In this document: in pieces, positions 1 to 8,144 of the stretch
How positions within the stretch are numbered: position 1 is the first letter of the stretch
Layout of the letters: each line of letters starts with the position of its first letter
Source of the DNA: an uncultured delta proteobacterium
GTDB lineage: Bacteria; Desulfobacterota; Syntrophia; Syntrophales; UBA8958
NCBI GenBank assembly: GCA_903885795.1
Contig: CAISJV010000052.1
Span: 99,534 to 163,533 of the forward strand
DNA length: 64,000 bases
Direction of reading: 5' to 3'
Notes under the pieces: model-generated
What the model was told of the DNA's origin: nothing
Databases searched by the model: none
What the model saw: the letters and a program-made list of their open reading frames with translations, nothing else
Translations under genes and position numbers: made by a program

Positions 1-366
1 CTGGCCTTGGTGTGGGGCATGCTGACGTATCCCCATGTGCAGAAACAACTGACCATAAAACATGACAGCACCAGGATGGCCTGGTTCCGGGTAAAGGGAG
101 ACGATCCCCCCGTTGATCTCGACTACGCCATGTCCCACGGTTCCAATAACCACATCATCCCCGCAAACGAAAATATCCGGAAGATCGTCGATGATCAGAT
201 CAGGATTCATGACCGGGTCGTCCTGGAAGGTTATCTGGTCAATGTGGAAGGCCGCAATAAAGAGCAAGGCATAACACTCAAGAGCAGCCTTTCCAGGGAA
301 GACACAGATCGCGGGGCCTGTGAAATCATCTACGTCACCAGCGTGCAGATAGAAAGGAAAAAGTAA
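1..366 (+). CDS. Conserved hypothetical protein, 5' end outside window
   Basis: The frame is open from base 1, so the start lies upstream of the window; TTG at 7 is only the first possible start inside it. About 120 residues are visible. They begin with a hydrophobic stretch (LALVWGMLTY) that could be the end of a membrane anchor. A polar domain follows with the segments NNHIIPANENIR and DRVVLEGYLVNVEG and a C-terminal ELIYVT-like strand (CEIIYVTSVQI). I do not recognise a named family and assign no function. The stop is four bases before the next start, so it is probably co-transcribed with the flavin reductase gene downstream. Confidence 0.6.
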   Translation: MALVWGMLTYPHVQKQLTIKHDSTRMAWFRVKGDDPPVDLDYAMSHGSNNHIIPANENIRKIVDDQIRIHDRVVLEGYLVNVEGRNKEQGITLKSSLSREDTDRGACEIIYVTSVQIERKK

Positions 367-369
367 AAA

Positions 370-966
370 ATGAAGGTCACAGCTATCATCGGAAGTTACC
401 GGAAAGGCGGTATAATCGATCAGGCCGTCGATGAGATTCTCACCGCGGCAAGGGATAAAGGCGCCGAGACAGCAAAGATCCACTTGCTCGACAAACATAT
501 CGAATTTTGCAGAAACTGCCGAGCCTGCACGCAACAGGAGGGACCGAACCGCGGCAAATGCCCCCTTGACGACGAGATGGGCGCCCTTCTGGATGAGATT
601 GAGGAATCAGACGCCATAGTTATCGCCTCACCCATGAATTACGGCACCGTAACGGCGGTCATGAAGAGGTTTATTGAAAGACTCACATGTTTTGGCTACT
701 GGAAATGGGGAATGATGGCCCCGAAAGTGCGCAACAAGGAGAAACGGAAACGCGCTGTCGTGGTCGCCGCTTCCGCCGCCCCGTCCATCCTCGCCCGCCT
801 TTCGTCAAAGATGGTCGGTCTGATGGAAGATGCCGCAGGCCTTCTGGGCGCAAAGACGATAGGTGTCCTTTCTATCGGGATGGCCGCCCGGGAACAACGC
901 CAGGAGATAGGAGAGCGAACCAGGCAGAAGGCCCGCCGCCTGGGGGAAAAGCTGGTCGTCAGGTAG
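370..966 (+). CDS. NADPH-dependent FMN reductase / iron-sulfur flavoprotein-like protein
   Basis: A 198-residue flavodoxin-fold protein. The N-terminus MKVTAIIGSYRKGG is the strand plus phosphate-binding loop of FMN reductases. CRNCRACTQQEG at about residues 49-60 followed by KCPLDDEM resembles the cysteine segment of iron-sulfur flavoproteins, and ASPMNYGTVTAVMKRFIER (about 93-111) is the second flavin-contacting segment of the family. It probably passes electrons from NAD(P)H through FMN to an unknown acceptor in the cytoplasm. The C-terminal part is basic and less typical. It sits between an unknown gene and an AlkD-like glycosylase, which does not fix its substrate. A second, more typical member lies at 34.5-35.1 kb. 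Confidence 0.8.
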   Translation: MKVTAIIGSYRKGGIIDQAVDEILTAARDKGAETAKIHLLDKHIEFCRNCRACTQQEGPNRGKCPLDDEMGALLDEIEESDAIVIASPMNYGTVTAVMKRFIERLTCFGYWKWGMMAPKVRNKEKRKRAVVVAASAAPSILARLSSKMVGLMEDAAGLLGAKTIGVLSIGMAAREQRQEIGERTRQKARRLGEKLVVR

Positions 967-988
967 CAGGATATAGGTGATTATATTG

Positions 989-1882
989 ATGAAAGCGCAA
1001 GAAATTCAGACTTGCCTGGAGCGGCTTGGCGACCCGGAAAAGGCGCAGATCCACCAGCGGTTCTTCAAAACGGGGCCAGGTGAATACGGCGAGGGCGATG
1101 TCTTTCTCGGAATTCGGGTTCCTGAGACGAGAAGACTGGCCCGGGAATATCAGAGCCTTTCCCTTCCGGAGACGATCAAGCTTCTCCAATCCCCCCTCCA
1201 TGAATCAAGGCAACTGGCCCTTTTCATTCTGGTGATGGCATATGGGAAGGGAGATGCGGTGCTTCAGGAGCAGATCTATCATCTGTACCTGGAAAATACC
1301 CGGTTCATCAATAATTGGGATCTGGTGGACGCCTCCGCCGAGCATATCGTCGGTCCCTGGTTGCGGCATCGCCGCAAGACGCCCCTTCATGACCTGGCCG
1401 CATCGGGGCTGGTCTGGGAACGCCGGATTGCCATCATGGCCACCTTTCACTACATCAAAAAGGGGGAGTTCGACCCAACCCTGCGGATTGCCGAGCGACT
1501 CCTGGCCGATGAACACGACCTGATTCATAAGGCGACAGGCTGGATGCTCCGGGAGATCGGCAAGCGCGATCTCGCCGTGGAAGAATCGTTTCTGAAAGCA
1601 CACTACCGGCAGATGCCCAGAACCATGCTCCGCTACGCCATCGAGAAATTCCCCGAAGACCTCCGGCAACAATATCTGCGGGGGGAAAGCGCCCTGGTAA
1701 CATCAAAAAAAGAGGGATCGAGTAATAATGAAAAACAGCGTGACCCAGATTTTATCAATGCCGAAATAGCAATGAAGCGGGCGGCCCAAAAGGCGCGTAA
1801 GCGGGCTTTGCAGGTGGGTATTGGTGTCATGGTGTATCGTGATGGCCGGATTATAGAAGAGAAACCCGATCTTGAAGAATGA
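989..1882 (+). CDS. AlkD-family DNA alkylation repair protein fused to antitoxin-like tail
   Basis: Residues 1 to about 235 form a HEAT-repeat DNA glycosylase of the AlkD type, which removes bulky or charged alkylated bases. Seen: NNWDLVDASAEH (the catalytic Asp region of AlkD) and ATGWMLREIGKRD (the conserved Trp/Arg segment). ATG at 989 is preferred over GTG at 977 because AGGTGA lies 8 nt upstream of it. The last 60 residues (NEKQRDPDFINAEIAMKRAA and onward) are not part of AlkD. They look like a free-standing small basic protein of about 52 residues, of the kind often found near toxin-antitoxin genes (family impression only). One extra A in the A-run at 1731-1735 would restore a separate ATG start at 1728 and end AlkD at an overlapping TGA, so the fusion looks like a single-base indel. 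Confidence 0.85.
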   Translation: MKAQEIQTCLERLGDPEKAQIHQRFFKTGPGEYGEGDVFLGIRVPETRRLAREYQSLSLPETIKLLQSPLHESRQLALFILVMAYGKGDAVLQEQIYHLYLENTRFINNWDLVDASAEHIVGPWLRHRRKTPLHDLAASGLVWERRIAIMATFHYIKKGEFDPTLRIAERLLADEHDLIHKATGWMLREIGKRDLAVEESFLKAHYRQMPRTMLRYAIEKFPEDLRQQYLRGESALVTSKKEGSSNNEKQRDPDFINAEIAMKRAAQKARKRALQVGIGVMVYRDGRIIEEKPDLEE

Positions 1883-1892
1883 TTTTATAGGC

Positions 1893-2093
1893 ATGCAAAT
1901 GACCAATAAAAGCAACCAAAAGACCGTCGAAACCCTCACCCACGATGAGGTGCGGCGCAAGCACATCCCTATCGCCAAAAGCGAAAAGATCCACCGGTTG
2001 CAGGAAGAGCTGGTAGTCTCAAGCCTCAAAAAAGAACAGCGCATCATGGAGATCGTTGGGCGGATCAAGACACTTATGGAGAAGCGGGCATGA
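1893..2093 (+). CDS. Small basic hypothetical protein upstream of rhuM-fic
   Basis: A small protein of 64-73 residues; possible starts are TTG 1872, ATG 1893 and ATG 1899. The ATG codons are preferred because TTG 1872 lies inside the preceding gene. It is mostly helical and charged. TVETLTHDEVRRKHIPIA recalls a short N-terminal motif (TLTH..RRKxIP) that I associate with proteins accompanying restriction-modification methylases; this resemblance is from memory. The stop codon overlaps the RhuM-Fic start (TGA in GCATGAAAG), indicating translational coupling, so it may be a partner or antitoxin of that protein. Function unknown. Confidence 0.6.
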   Translation: MQMTNKSNQKTVETLTHDEVRRKHIPIAKSEKIHRLQEELVVSSLKKEQRIMEIVGRIKTLMEKRA

Positions 2094-3106
2094 AAGGGAA
2101 GACGACAAAACCAAAAATCTTGCAGGATCCGCCGGCAGGTTACAACGAATCGGCTATCGTGATCTATGAGACGCCCGACGGTGTCCGACTTGACGTCAAA
2201 CTGGAGAAGGATACCCTCTGGCTTAGCCAAAAACAGATGGCCGAACTGTTCGAGACGGAACGCAGCGTCATTACCAAGCATTTGGGGAATGTCTTTGCAT
2301 CCGGGGAATTAGACAAAGAAAGCAATGTGCAAAAAATGCACATTCCCGGTTCGGATAAACCGGTGACCTTCCATGCACTTGACGCCGTCATCTCCGTCGG
2401 CTATCGGGTAAACTCGAAACGGGGCACCCAGTTCCGCATCTGGGCAACCTCGGTCCTGCGTGATCATCTCCTGAAGGGCTACAGCATGAATGATCGCCGC
2501 CTCCGGGAACTCAACCAGACGATCCGGCTGATCGCCGACGTCGCCGGACGTCGGCAATTATCCGGTGACGAGGCCAAGGCGCTGCTCTCCGTTGTGGCCG
2601 ATTATTCCTTCGCCCTCGACCTGCTGGACGATTACGATCACCAGCGCGTTGCCATTCGCGTCACGACACCTGGAGTCGTCAAACCTCTCGACTATGAAGA
2701 GGCCCGGCGGATAGTGAACCGCCTGGGAGAAAAATTCGGCGACTCCGACCTCTTCGGGCGGGAAAAAGACGAGAGCCTGAAAGGCGCCCTCGGGGCGGTC
2801 ATGCAGACCTTCGGAGGGAAGGACGTTTACCCCGGCATCGAGGAAAAGGCCGCGAATCTGCTATACTTCCTGATTAAGGACCACCCGTTTGTGGACGGTA
2901 ACAAGCGGATCGGCGCCTCCCTCTTTTTGTGGTTCCTGGAAAAGAACGAGGCCCTCTACCGTTCTGACGGAATCAAACGCATCGCCGATACCGCCCTTGT
3001 CGCCATGACCCTCCTCATCGCCGAAAGCAAACCGGCGGAAAAGGACCTCCTGACCCGGGTCCTCATCAATCTGATCAACTGGAGGGAGGCGGAACAATGC
3101 CGTTGA
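2090..3106 (+). CDS. RhuM family protein with C-terminal Fic/Doc domain
   Basis: A 338-residue two-domain protein. Residues about 25-165 match the RhuM 'virulence protein' family (WLSQKQMAELFETERSVITK, FHALDAVISVGYRVNS). The C-terminal third carries HPFVDGNKRIGASLF at about residues 264-278, the Fic/Doc motif in its Doc-like form (HxFxDGNKR). Such proteins transfer AMP or phosphate to targets and often act as toxins; the combined RhuM-Fic architecture is common near type I restriction systems. It lies just upstream of hsdM on the same strand and is coupled to the small gene before it. No inhibitory (S/T)xxxE(G/N) helix is evident in the protein, so an antitoxin, if needed, would be supplied in trans. 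Target unknown. Confidence 0.85.
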   Translation: MKGKTTKPKILQDPPAGYNESAIVIYETPDGVRLDVKLEKDTLWLSQKQMAELFETERSVITKHLGNVFASGELDKESNVQKMHIPGSDKPVTFHALDAVISVGYRVNSKRGTQFRIWATSVLRDHLLKGYSMNDRRLRELNQTIRLIADVAGRRQLSGDEAKALLSVVADYSFALDLLDDYDHQRVAIRVTTPGVVKPLDYEEARRIVNRLGEKFGDSDLFGREKDESLKGALGAVMQTFGGKDVYPGIEEKAANLLYFLIKDHPFVDGNKRIGASLFLWFLEKNEALYRSDGIKRIADTALVAMTLLIAESKPAEKDLLTRVLINLINWREAEQCR

Positions 3107-3177
3107 CAAACTACTATGGATTGAAGGCTTGTTCCCGTTTAAGAGGAATGTGGCAGTTATCCCTAAGTCAATGTTGA
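3097..3177 (+). pseudogene. 26-codon remnant ORF coupled to rhuM-fic stop
   Basis: An ATG overlapping the end of rhuM-fic is preceded by GGAGGCGGAACA, a good ribosome binding site at proper spacing, but the frame (MPLTNYYGLKACSRLRGMW) stops after 26 codons. This looks like the start of a former downstream operon partner that was cut off, or a coupled micro-ORF. No family recognised. Confidence 0.3.
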
Positions 3178-3291
3178 CTGATTAGGAGAAGTATGCAACA
3201 TTATAAATAAATGTCATTAATTTAAGAAGTATTCTTTAAAATTCCCTCTTTATGAAAAAGAGGAGTTATAGTGTTTAAGTCAATGACATTT
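3166..3291. promoter_or_regulatory. Inverted repeats in AT-rich region ahead of the hsd operon
   Basis: This AT-rich spacer between rhuM-fic and hsdM holds three inverted repeats. AGTCAA-TG-TTGACT is perfect (3166-3179) and flanked by CCTAA/TTAGG arms. AAATGTCATT (3209-3218) pairs perfectly with AATGACATTT (3282-3291). Nested between them, CCTCTTT (3245-3251) pairs with AAAGAGG (3257-3263) around a 5-nt loop. They could be a terminator of the upstream gene plus operator sites controlling the restriction genes. No regulator gene is adjacent. Confidence 0.5.
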
Positions 3292-3345
3292 CATCATAAA
3301 TTATAATTGTTAAGATATTCTGTTGTTGCACAGGAGAATTGAGTA

Positions 3346-6030
3346 TTGCCAACTGAAAAAATCACCCTCTCCCAGCTCGAATCCTTCCTTTTCAAGTCTG
3401 CCGATATTCTGCGTGGCAAGATGGACGCCTCGGAGTTCAAGGAATTTATCTTCGGCATGCTCTTCCTCAAACGTCTCTCCGATGAGTTCGATCGCAAGCG
3501 TGAGCAACTGCGGAAGAAAGACTTTGTCCACCTGAAGGATCAGCCCGATCTCATCAAAGAGCTGCTGGAAGACAAGACCTCTTATGGCGAGACCTTTTTC
3601 GTTCCCCCGCGCGCCCGCTGGCACGAACCCTGGATCGACAATAACGGTGATCCGGTTCCGGCGTTGAAGGATCTGAAATATGACATCGGCAACATGCTCA
3701 ACAAGGCCATTGCCGCCGTAGAAGAAGAAAATGACGCCCTGGCGGGGGTGCTCAAGAACAACATCGATTTCAACGCTGTCAAAGGCAAGACCAAGATCCC
3801 CGATCAAAAATGGAAGGACCTGCTGGACCACTTCAACCAGCCCCGGTTCGTCCTGGTCAATGACAACTTCGAGTTTCCCGACCTGCTCGGTGCGGCCTAC
3901 GAATACCTGATAAAGTTCTTTGCCGACAGCGCGGGCAAAAAAGGCGGCGAGTTCTACACCCCCGCCGAGGTGGTGCGCCTATTGGTGCAGATCACCAAGC
4001 CCGAGGCAGGCAACGAAATCTACGACCCCACCGCTGGGTCCGGTGGCTTTCTGATTCAATCACACCAATACGTGGAGGAGCAAGGACAAGATCCCAACGA
4101 TCTGGCGCTCTACGGCCAGGACTCCAACGGCACCGTCTGGTCGATCTGCAACATGAACATGATTCTTCACAATATTACCCGCTTCACCATCGAAAACGGC
4201 GACACCTTGGAAAACCCGCTGATTCTGGAAAACGGTCAGGTGCGCAAGTTCGACCGCGTGCTGGCCAATCCGCCCTTCTCGCAGAACTACAGCCGCGCCA
4301 CCTTAAAATTCCCCTCTCGTTTCCGCGAATGGTGCCCCGAGACCGGCAAAAAGGCAGATTTGATGTTCGTGCAGCACATGCTGGCCAGCCTCAAGCCGCG
4401 CGGCCACATGGCCACCATCATGCCCCACGGCGTGCTCTTTCGCGGCGGCAAGGAGAAGCTGATTCGCGAGATCTTTATCAATGACGACGTGATCGAGGCC
4501 ATCATCAGCCTGCCCCCCGGCCTGTTTTACGGCACCGGCATCCCCGCCTGCGTCATCGTAGCCAACAAGAACAAGCCCGAAGCCATGAAGGACAAGGTGC
4601 TGTTTATCAATGCCGACCGCGAATACGCCGAGGGCAAGGCTCAGAACAAACTGCGCCCCGAAGACGTCGAAAAAATCGACTTCGCCTTCACCCATAAGCT
4701 GGAAATTCCCAAATACAGCCGCCTGGTGGACAGGGCCGAAATCGTCGAAACTCATGATTACAACCTCAACATCCGCCGCTATGTGGACAACACCCCCGAT
4801 CCGGAACCGGAGGATGTGCAGGCCCACCTGATCGGCTGCATTCCCGAGGCCGAGGTCGCAGCCCGTGCGGCCGACTTTGCCCGCTTCGGGATAAAACCGG
4901 ATACCCTCTTCCAGCCCGCACGCTCCGGCTACCTCTCTTTCCGCTCCGAGATTGAAACCAAATCCGCCATCAAGGCCATGCTCGCAGCCGACCCGGCGCT
5001 GCGACAGACCGTCGCCGCTCACCACGACGCCCTGGAAGTCTGGTGGGCCGTGGCCCGGGAAGACTTTTCCGGGTTGCAGGGTGGCAAAAAAATGCCCGAA
5101 GTCCGCCACGAACTGCTGACCACCCTGAAAGACAAGCTCATACCCGTGAACGTTCTCGATGAGTTCAAAAGCGCCGGGGTGTTTGTGAACTGGTGGCAAC
5201 AGATCCGTTATGACCTGAAAACCATAATCTCCACCGGCTGGCACCATAGCTTGATTCCCGATAACTATCTCATCGCCGCCTTCTTCCAGACCGATGCCGA
5301 CGAGATTGAAACACTGGAAGCACAGATCAGCGAGGCCCAGAGCGAGCTTGCCGAGGCGGTGGAAACGGCGCAGGAAGTGGCCGCGTATGAGCCGGAAGAG
5401 GACGAAACCGTCACCGCCGCCGTCATCAAGAAGGCCCTCAAGGACCTGATCGACGACCTCAAAGGCAGCACGGGCGACTCTGCTCGCAAAGAACTGATAA
5501 ACCTCCAAGCCCAGGAAAATGCCATCACCGCCATTGAAAAGCGCATCAAAGACAGCAGGGCCGCACTGAAAGCCAAAACCGATGAACTGGAACTCAAACT
5601 CCAGCTCAAACGCCTGGGAGGCGACGAGTTCAAGGCCGAGAGCCGGGAGCTGCTCCGGCAGGTGGACGCCCAACTGGCGAACATCGATAATAACAGCAAA
5701 GACGACAAGAAGAAAATTACCGCCCTGAACAAGGATAAAGCCGCCCTGCAAGCCCGGATAGTCAAAACCGACGCACTCCTCGCCGCCATCGGTGGACAAC
5801 TCACCGCCGAGGAGGCCCGCAGTCTGATCCTTAAAAAGCTTTATGACCTCGCCCACAACGAGCTGAACCGCTATCTGAATGCCGAAAAGCGCGGGTTATT
5901 TGCGGTGGTGGAAAACCTCTGGGACAAATACGCCGTCTCCAGCCGCGAACTGGAGAGGGAACGTTCCGAAACCCTGAAAACCCTGGACGGTTTTCTGCGG
6001 GGTCTGGGATATTTTGGAGAAACATCATGA
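3346..6030 (+). CDS. hsdM: Type I restriction-modification system methyltransferase subunit HsdM
   Basis: An 894-residue N6-adenine methyltransferase subunit. Residues 1-150 are the HsdM N-terminal helical domain. [12 protein letters not shown] leads into the SAM-binding motif DPTAGSGGF (about 227-235), and the catalytic NPPF lies at about 307. With HsdS it methylates the recognition site; with HsdR it forms the restriction complex. The start is TTG at 3346, chosen because AGGAGA lies 8 nt upstream and the protein begins as HsdM proteins do. From about residue 480 an unusually long extension with strong coiled-coil character ([20 protein letters not shown]) adds about 400 residues to a family usually near 500. 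The stop overlaps the next gene's start (ATGA). Confidence 0.95.
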   Translation: MPTEKITLSQLESFLFKSADILRGKMDASEFKEFIFGMLFLKRLSDEFDRKREQLRKKDFVHLKDQPDLIKELLEDKTSYGETFFVPPRARWHEPWIDNNGDPVPALKDLKYDIGNMLNKAIAAVEEENDALAGVLKNNIDFNAVKGKTKIPDQKWKDLLDHFNQPRFVLVNDNFEFPDLLGAAYEYLIKFFADSAGKKGGEFYTPAEVVRLLVQITKPEAGNEIYDPTAGSGGFLIQSHQYVEEQGQDPNDLALYGQDSNGTVWSICNMNMILHNITRFTIENGDTLENPLILENGQVRKFDRVLANPPFSQNYSRATLKFPSRFREWCPETGKKADLMFVQHMLASLKPRGHMATIMPHGVLFRGGKEKLIREIFINDDVIEAIISLPPGLFYGTGIPACVIVANKNKPEAMKDKVLFINADREYAEGKAQNKLRPEDVEKIDFAFTHKLEIPKYSRLVDRAEIVETHDYNLNIRRYVDNTPDPEPEDVQAHLIGCIPEAEVAARAADFARFGIKPDTLFQPARSGYLSFRSEIETKSAIKAMLAADPALRQTVAAHHDALEVWWAVAREDFSGLQGGKKMPEVRHELLTTLKDKLIPVNVLDEFKSAGVFVNWWQQIRYDLKTIISTGWHHSLIPDNYLIAAFFQTDADEIETLEAQISEAQSELAEAVETAQEVAAYEPEEDETVTAAVIKKALKDLIDDLKGSTGDSARKELINLQAQENAITAIEKRIKDSRAALKAKTDELELKLQLKRLGGDEFKAESRELLRQVDAQLANIDNNSKDDKKKITALNKDKAALQARIVKTDALLAAIGGQLTAEEARSLILKKLYDLAHNELNRYLNAEKRGLFAVVENLWDKYAVSSRELERERSETLKTLDGFLRGLGYFGETS

Positions 6031-7574
6031 GCCAGACTCGGGTCTTCATCAGCAGTGTACAAAAGGAGTTTGCCGAAGAGCGCAAGGCGCTTCGGGACTT
6101 TCTGCGGGGAGATCCTCTTTTGCGGCGGTTCTTTGATGTTTTCCTTTTTGAAGATGCCCCGGCTAAAGATCGACGGGCGGACGAATTATACCTGGAGGAG
6201 GTAGAGAAATCCTCAATTTATGTCGGGCTTTTCGGAAATGAATACGGCATCCCCGACAAAAAAGGCCTTTCGCCCACCCATATGGAATTTTTACTTGCAA
6301 CGGAACTCAAAAAACATCGCCTAATTTTTGTAAAAGGCGCCGCCGACAGCGCCCGCAAACCGCAGATGAAGACCCTGATTAAAGAGGCCGAGTCACAACT
6401 GGTACGCCAACGCTTTTCCACGTCTGCCGACTTGATTTCCGGCGTCTATGCCAGTCTGATCGACTATCTTGCCGATAAGGAATTGCTGCGATTCGGGCCT
6501 TTTGATGCCTCCATTTGCGAAGATGCCGGGCTTAAGGATATCTCGACCGCAAAGGTGAAGTGGTTTCTGGAACTGGCGCGTGCCTCCCGGGATTTTCCGC
6601 TGAAGGCCGGGACCGATGTCCGGACTGTCCTTTCCCATCTGCGGCTTCTAAAACAAGAGCTGCCCACCAATGCGGCGATCCTTCTTTTTGGCAAAGATCC
6701 CCAGCGCTTCATCTACTCTTCCGAAGTGAAGTGCGCACACTTTCATGGCACGCAGGTTCAGAAGCCTATTCCTTTTTATCAGGTCTACAAGGGGAATCTC
6801 TTTGAGTTGGTCGACCAGGCAGTCAATTTCGTCCTTTCCAAGATCGATCTGGCCGTGGGTACAAGGGCCGTAAGCATCCAGGCGCCCGTTGCTTACGAAA
6901 TACCGCCGGAGGTGATCACGGAAGCCATTGTCAACGCCGTGGCTCACCGCGACTATAACAGCACGGCCAGTGTGCAGGTCATGCTTTTTTCGGATCGCCT
7001 TGAGGTCTGGAACCCCGGCGCTCTGCCGCCTGTCCTTACCCTTAAGTCTCTGTTGAAACCCCATGGTTCCTTTCCGAAAAACCCCCTGGTCGCCGAGCCG
7101 CTTTACTTGACAAAATATATTGAGCGCATGGGCACCGGCATTCGGGATATGGTGGACCGCTGCCGCATTGCTGGATTATCGGACCCGGAGTTTAAGCTCA
7201 CCGACGGCTTCGTCGCCACTGTTTACCGGAAGCCTGGCGTGGCTTTTGAAGCTGTAAGCAAGGCATCGGGGCAAATGAGGCCACCGATACCTGCGGACCA
7301 AGTCGGGACCAAGTCGGGACTAAGTAGGGACCAAGTCGAAATGCTCCGTCAGTGCCTTAAAGATCAGTCGATCGCCAATCTTATGGTTATTGCCGGGAGA
7401 ACAAACAGGACCAAGTTCAGGGACCAGGTGCTTAATCCGCTGGTCGAAATGGGTCTCATCGAAATGACCATTCCCGGCAAACCCACAAGCAGCAAGCAGA
7501 AATACAGGCTTACCAAGAAGGGGCGCAACCTCATCGCGAAACTGGCGAAGGAGGCTGGGAGTGATGGAAAGTAG
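6027..7574 (+). CDS. DUF4062 protein with RecG-like ATP-binding domain and winged-helix C-terminus
   Basis: A 515-residue accessory protein inside the hsd operon. Residues 1 to about 110 are a DUF4062 domain ([26 protein letters not shown]), a Rossmann-like fold of unknown activity found in defence-related proteins. Residues about 290-390 carry [13 protein letters not shown] and [12 protein letters not shown], hallmarks of the GHKL-type 'ATP-dependent DNA helicase RecG-related' C-terminal family. It is not a helicase: no Walker motifs are seen. Residues about 435-505 form a winged helix ([18 protein letters not shown]) closely similar to the C-terminus of the Fic protein at 9.3-10.4 kb. The linker at about residues 423-437 is encoded by an 11-bp tandem repeat. 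It overlaps hsdM by 4 bp. A sensor or regulator of restriction is my inference only. Confidence 0.85.
   Translation: MSQTRVFISSVQKEFAEERKALRDFLRGDPLLRRFFDVFLFEDAPAKDRRADELYLEEVEKSSIYVGLFGNEYGIPDKKGLSPTHMEFLLATELKKHRLIFVKGAADSARKPQMKTLIKEAESQLVRQRFSTSADLISGVYASLIDYLADKELLRFGPFDASICEDAGLKDISTAKVKWFLELARASRDFPLKAGTDVRTVLSHLRLLKQELPTNAAILLFGKDPQRFIYSSEVKCAHFHGTQVQKPIPFYQVYKGNLFELVDQAVNFVLSKIDLAVGTRAVSIQAPVAYEIPPEVITEAIVNAVAHRDYNSTASVQVMLFSDRLEVWNPGALPPVLTLKSLLKPHGSFPKNPLVAEPLYLTKYIERMGTGIRDMVDRCRIAGLSDPEFKLTDGFVATVYRKPGVAFEAVSKASGQMRPPIPADQVGTKSGLSRDQVEMLRQCLKDQSIANLMVIAGRTNRTKFRDQVLNPLVEMGLIEMTIPGKPTSSKQKYRLTKKGRNLIAKLAKEAGSDGK
7296..7339 (+). repeat. 11-bp direct tandem repeat, four units, inside DUF4062 gene
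   Basis: Four units of GACCAAGTCGG start at 7296, 7307, 7318 and 7329. The first two are identical, the third differs at two positions and the fourth at one. Because 11 is not a multiple of 3, successive units are read in different frames ([14 protein letters not shown]) and the frame is restored only every three units. Gain or loss of one unit would frameshift the downstream winged-helix domain. Confidence 0.9.
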
Positions 7575-7866
7575 AACATGGAATCGCAACACCCTTGAAT
7601 TCCTCGGCATATGGGAACTACTTCACAACCCTGATTTTAAAGGTGGCGAATTCGAGACCTTTAAAACACAAGCGGGGCTCAACAGTTTCCATCTCACACC
7701 ACGCAAATGGATAGATGCCACCGGAGCTATCGAAATCCAATCACGGGCAGGTCGCTTTGGCGGTACGTATGCCCACAAAAGTGAACATGAAGGAATTGAG
7801 GGACGGCACGGAGGCCGATGGAAAGCAAAACGGAACCGCAGATGGATGACCTTGTCAAGTCGATAG
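7564..7866 (+). pseudogene. KilA-N domain remnant
   Basis: Residues 1 to about 62 match the core of a KilA-N DNA-binding domain: NRNTLEFLGIWELLHNPDF, then AGLNSFHLTPRKWIDATGAI and RFGGTYAHK. In intact members the last motif runs on into a segment like DIAFEFASW; here it changes abruptly into an unrelated basic tail that runs into the next gene. The N-terminal strands that should precede NRNT are also missing. The ATG at 7564 overlaps the stop of the preceding gene and has GGAGG upstream, so translation may still occur. Most likely a fragment left by recombination within the hsd operon. Confidence 0.7.
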
Positions 7867-8144
7867 GCGGACTCGCAAAGGCACGCAATGAGCTTGCACA
7901 TCAGGCTGAGCAACAATATGCGCCGGAAGTGGCGGACATCCTGCGAACCCAATGCCGTGATCCCAAACGTATCGAACATCTGCTTGACGGCATGCTCGAT
8001 TTTTGCTTCTACCCTGCGATGCTGTGCTTATATAAGAAACTCTGCCGATATTACTTCGAAATAGACCCGAAGGCAACCGCTTCGTATGTCTATGTCTATC
8101 GTGACATGTGGGATGATGGCGAGAATGTGAAGGGTGTAAGATGA
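7818..8144 (+). CDS. HEPN-like small protein coupled to hsdS
   Basis: A 108-residue protein. LAKARNELAHQAEQQ at about residues 19-33 contains RNELAH, which fits the R-x4-6-H motif of HEPN domains, many of which are RNases in defence and toxin systems. The rest is helical and aromatic-rich (FCFYPAMLCLYKKLCRYYF). The start at 7818 has GGAG five bases upstream; the stop overlaps the hsdS ATG (ATGA), so the two are translationally coupled. It begins inside the KilA-N remnant, so it may itself be the 3' half of a once longer gene. RNase activity is an inference from one motif; a truncated non-functional helical domain is the alternative. Confidence 0.6.
   Translation: MESKTEPQMDDLVKSIGGLAKARNELAHQAEQQYAPEVADILRTQCRDPKRIEHLLDGMLDFCFYPAMLCLYKKLCRYYFEIDPKATASYVYVYRDMWDDGENVKGVR

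Noticed and set aside
4303..5856. 517-codon open frame on the minus strand inside hsdM
   Set aside because: It is the mirror of the HsdM coding frame, with Gly/Val/Phe-rich low-complexity translation and no family motifs; HsdM is certain.
7296..7339. CRISPR-like repeat
   Set aside because: Units are contiguous 11-mers without spacers and lie in coding sequence; no CRISPR array or cas gene is present in the window.
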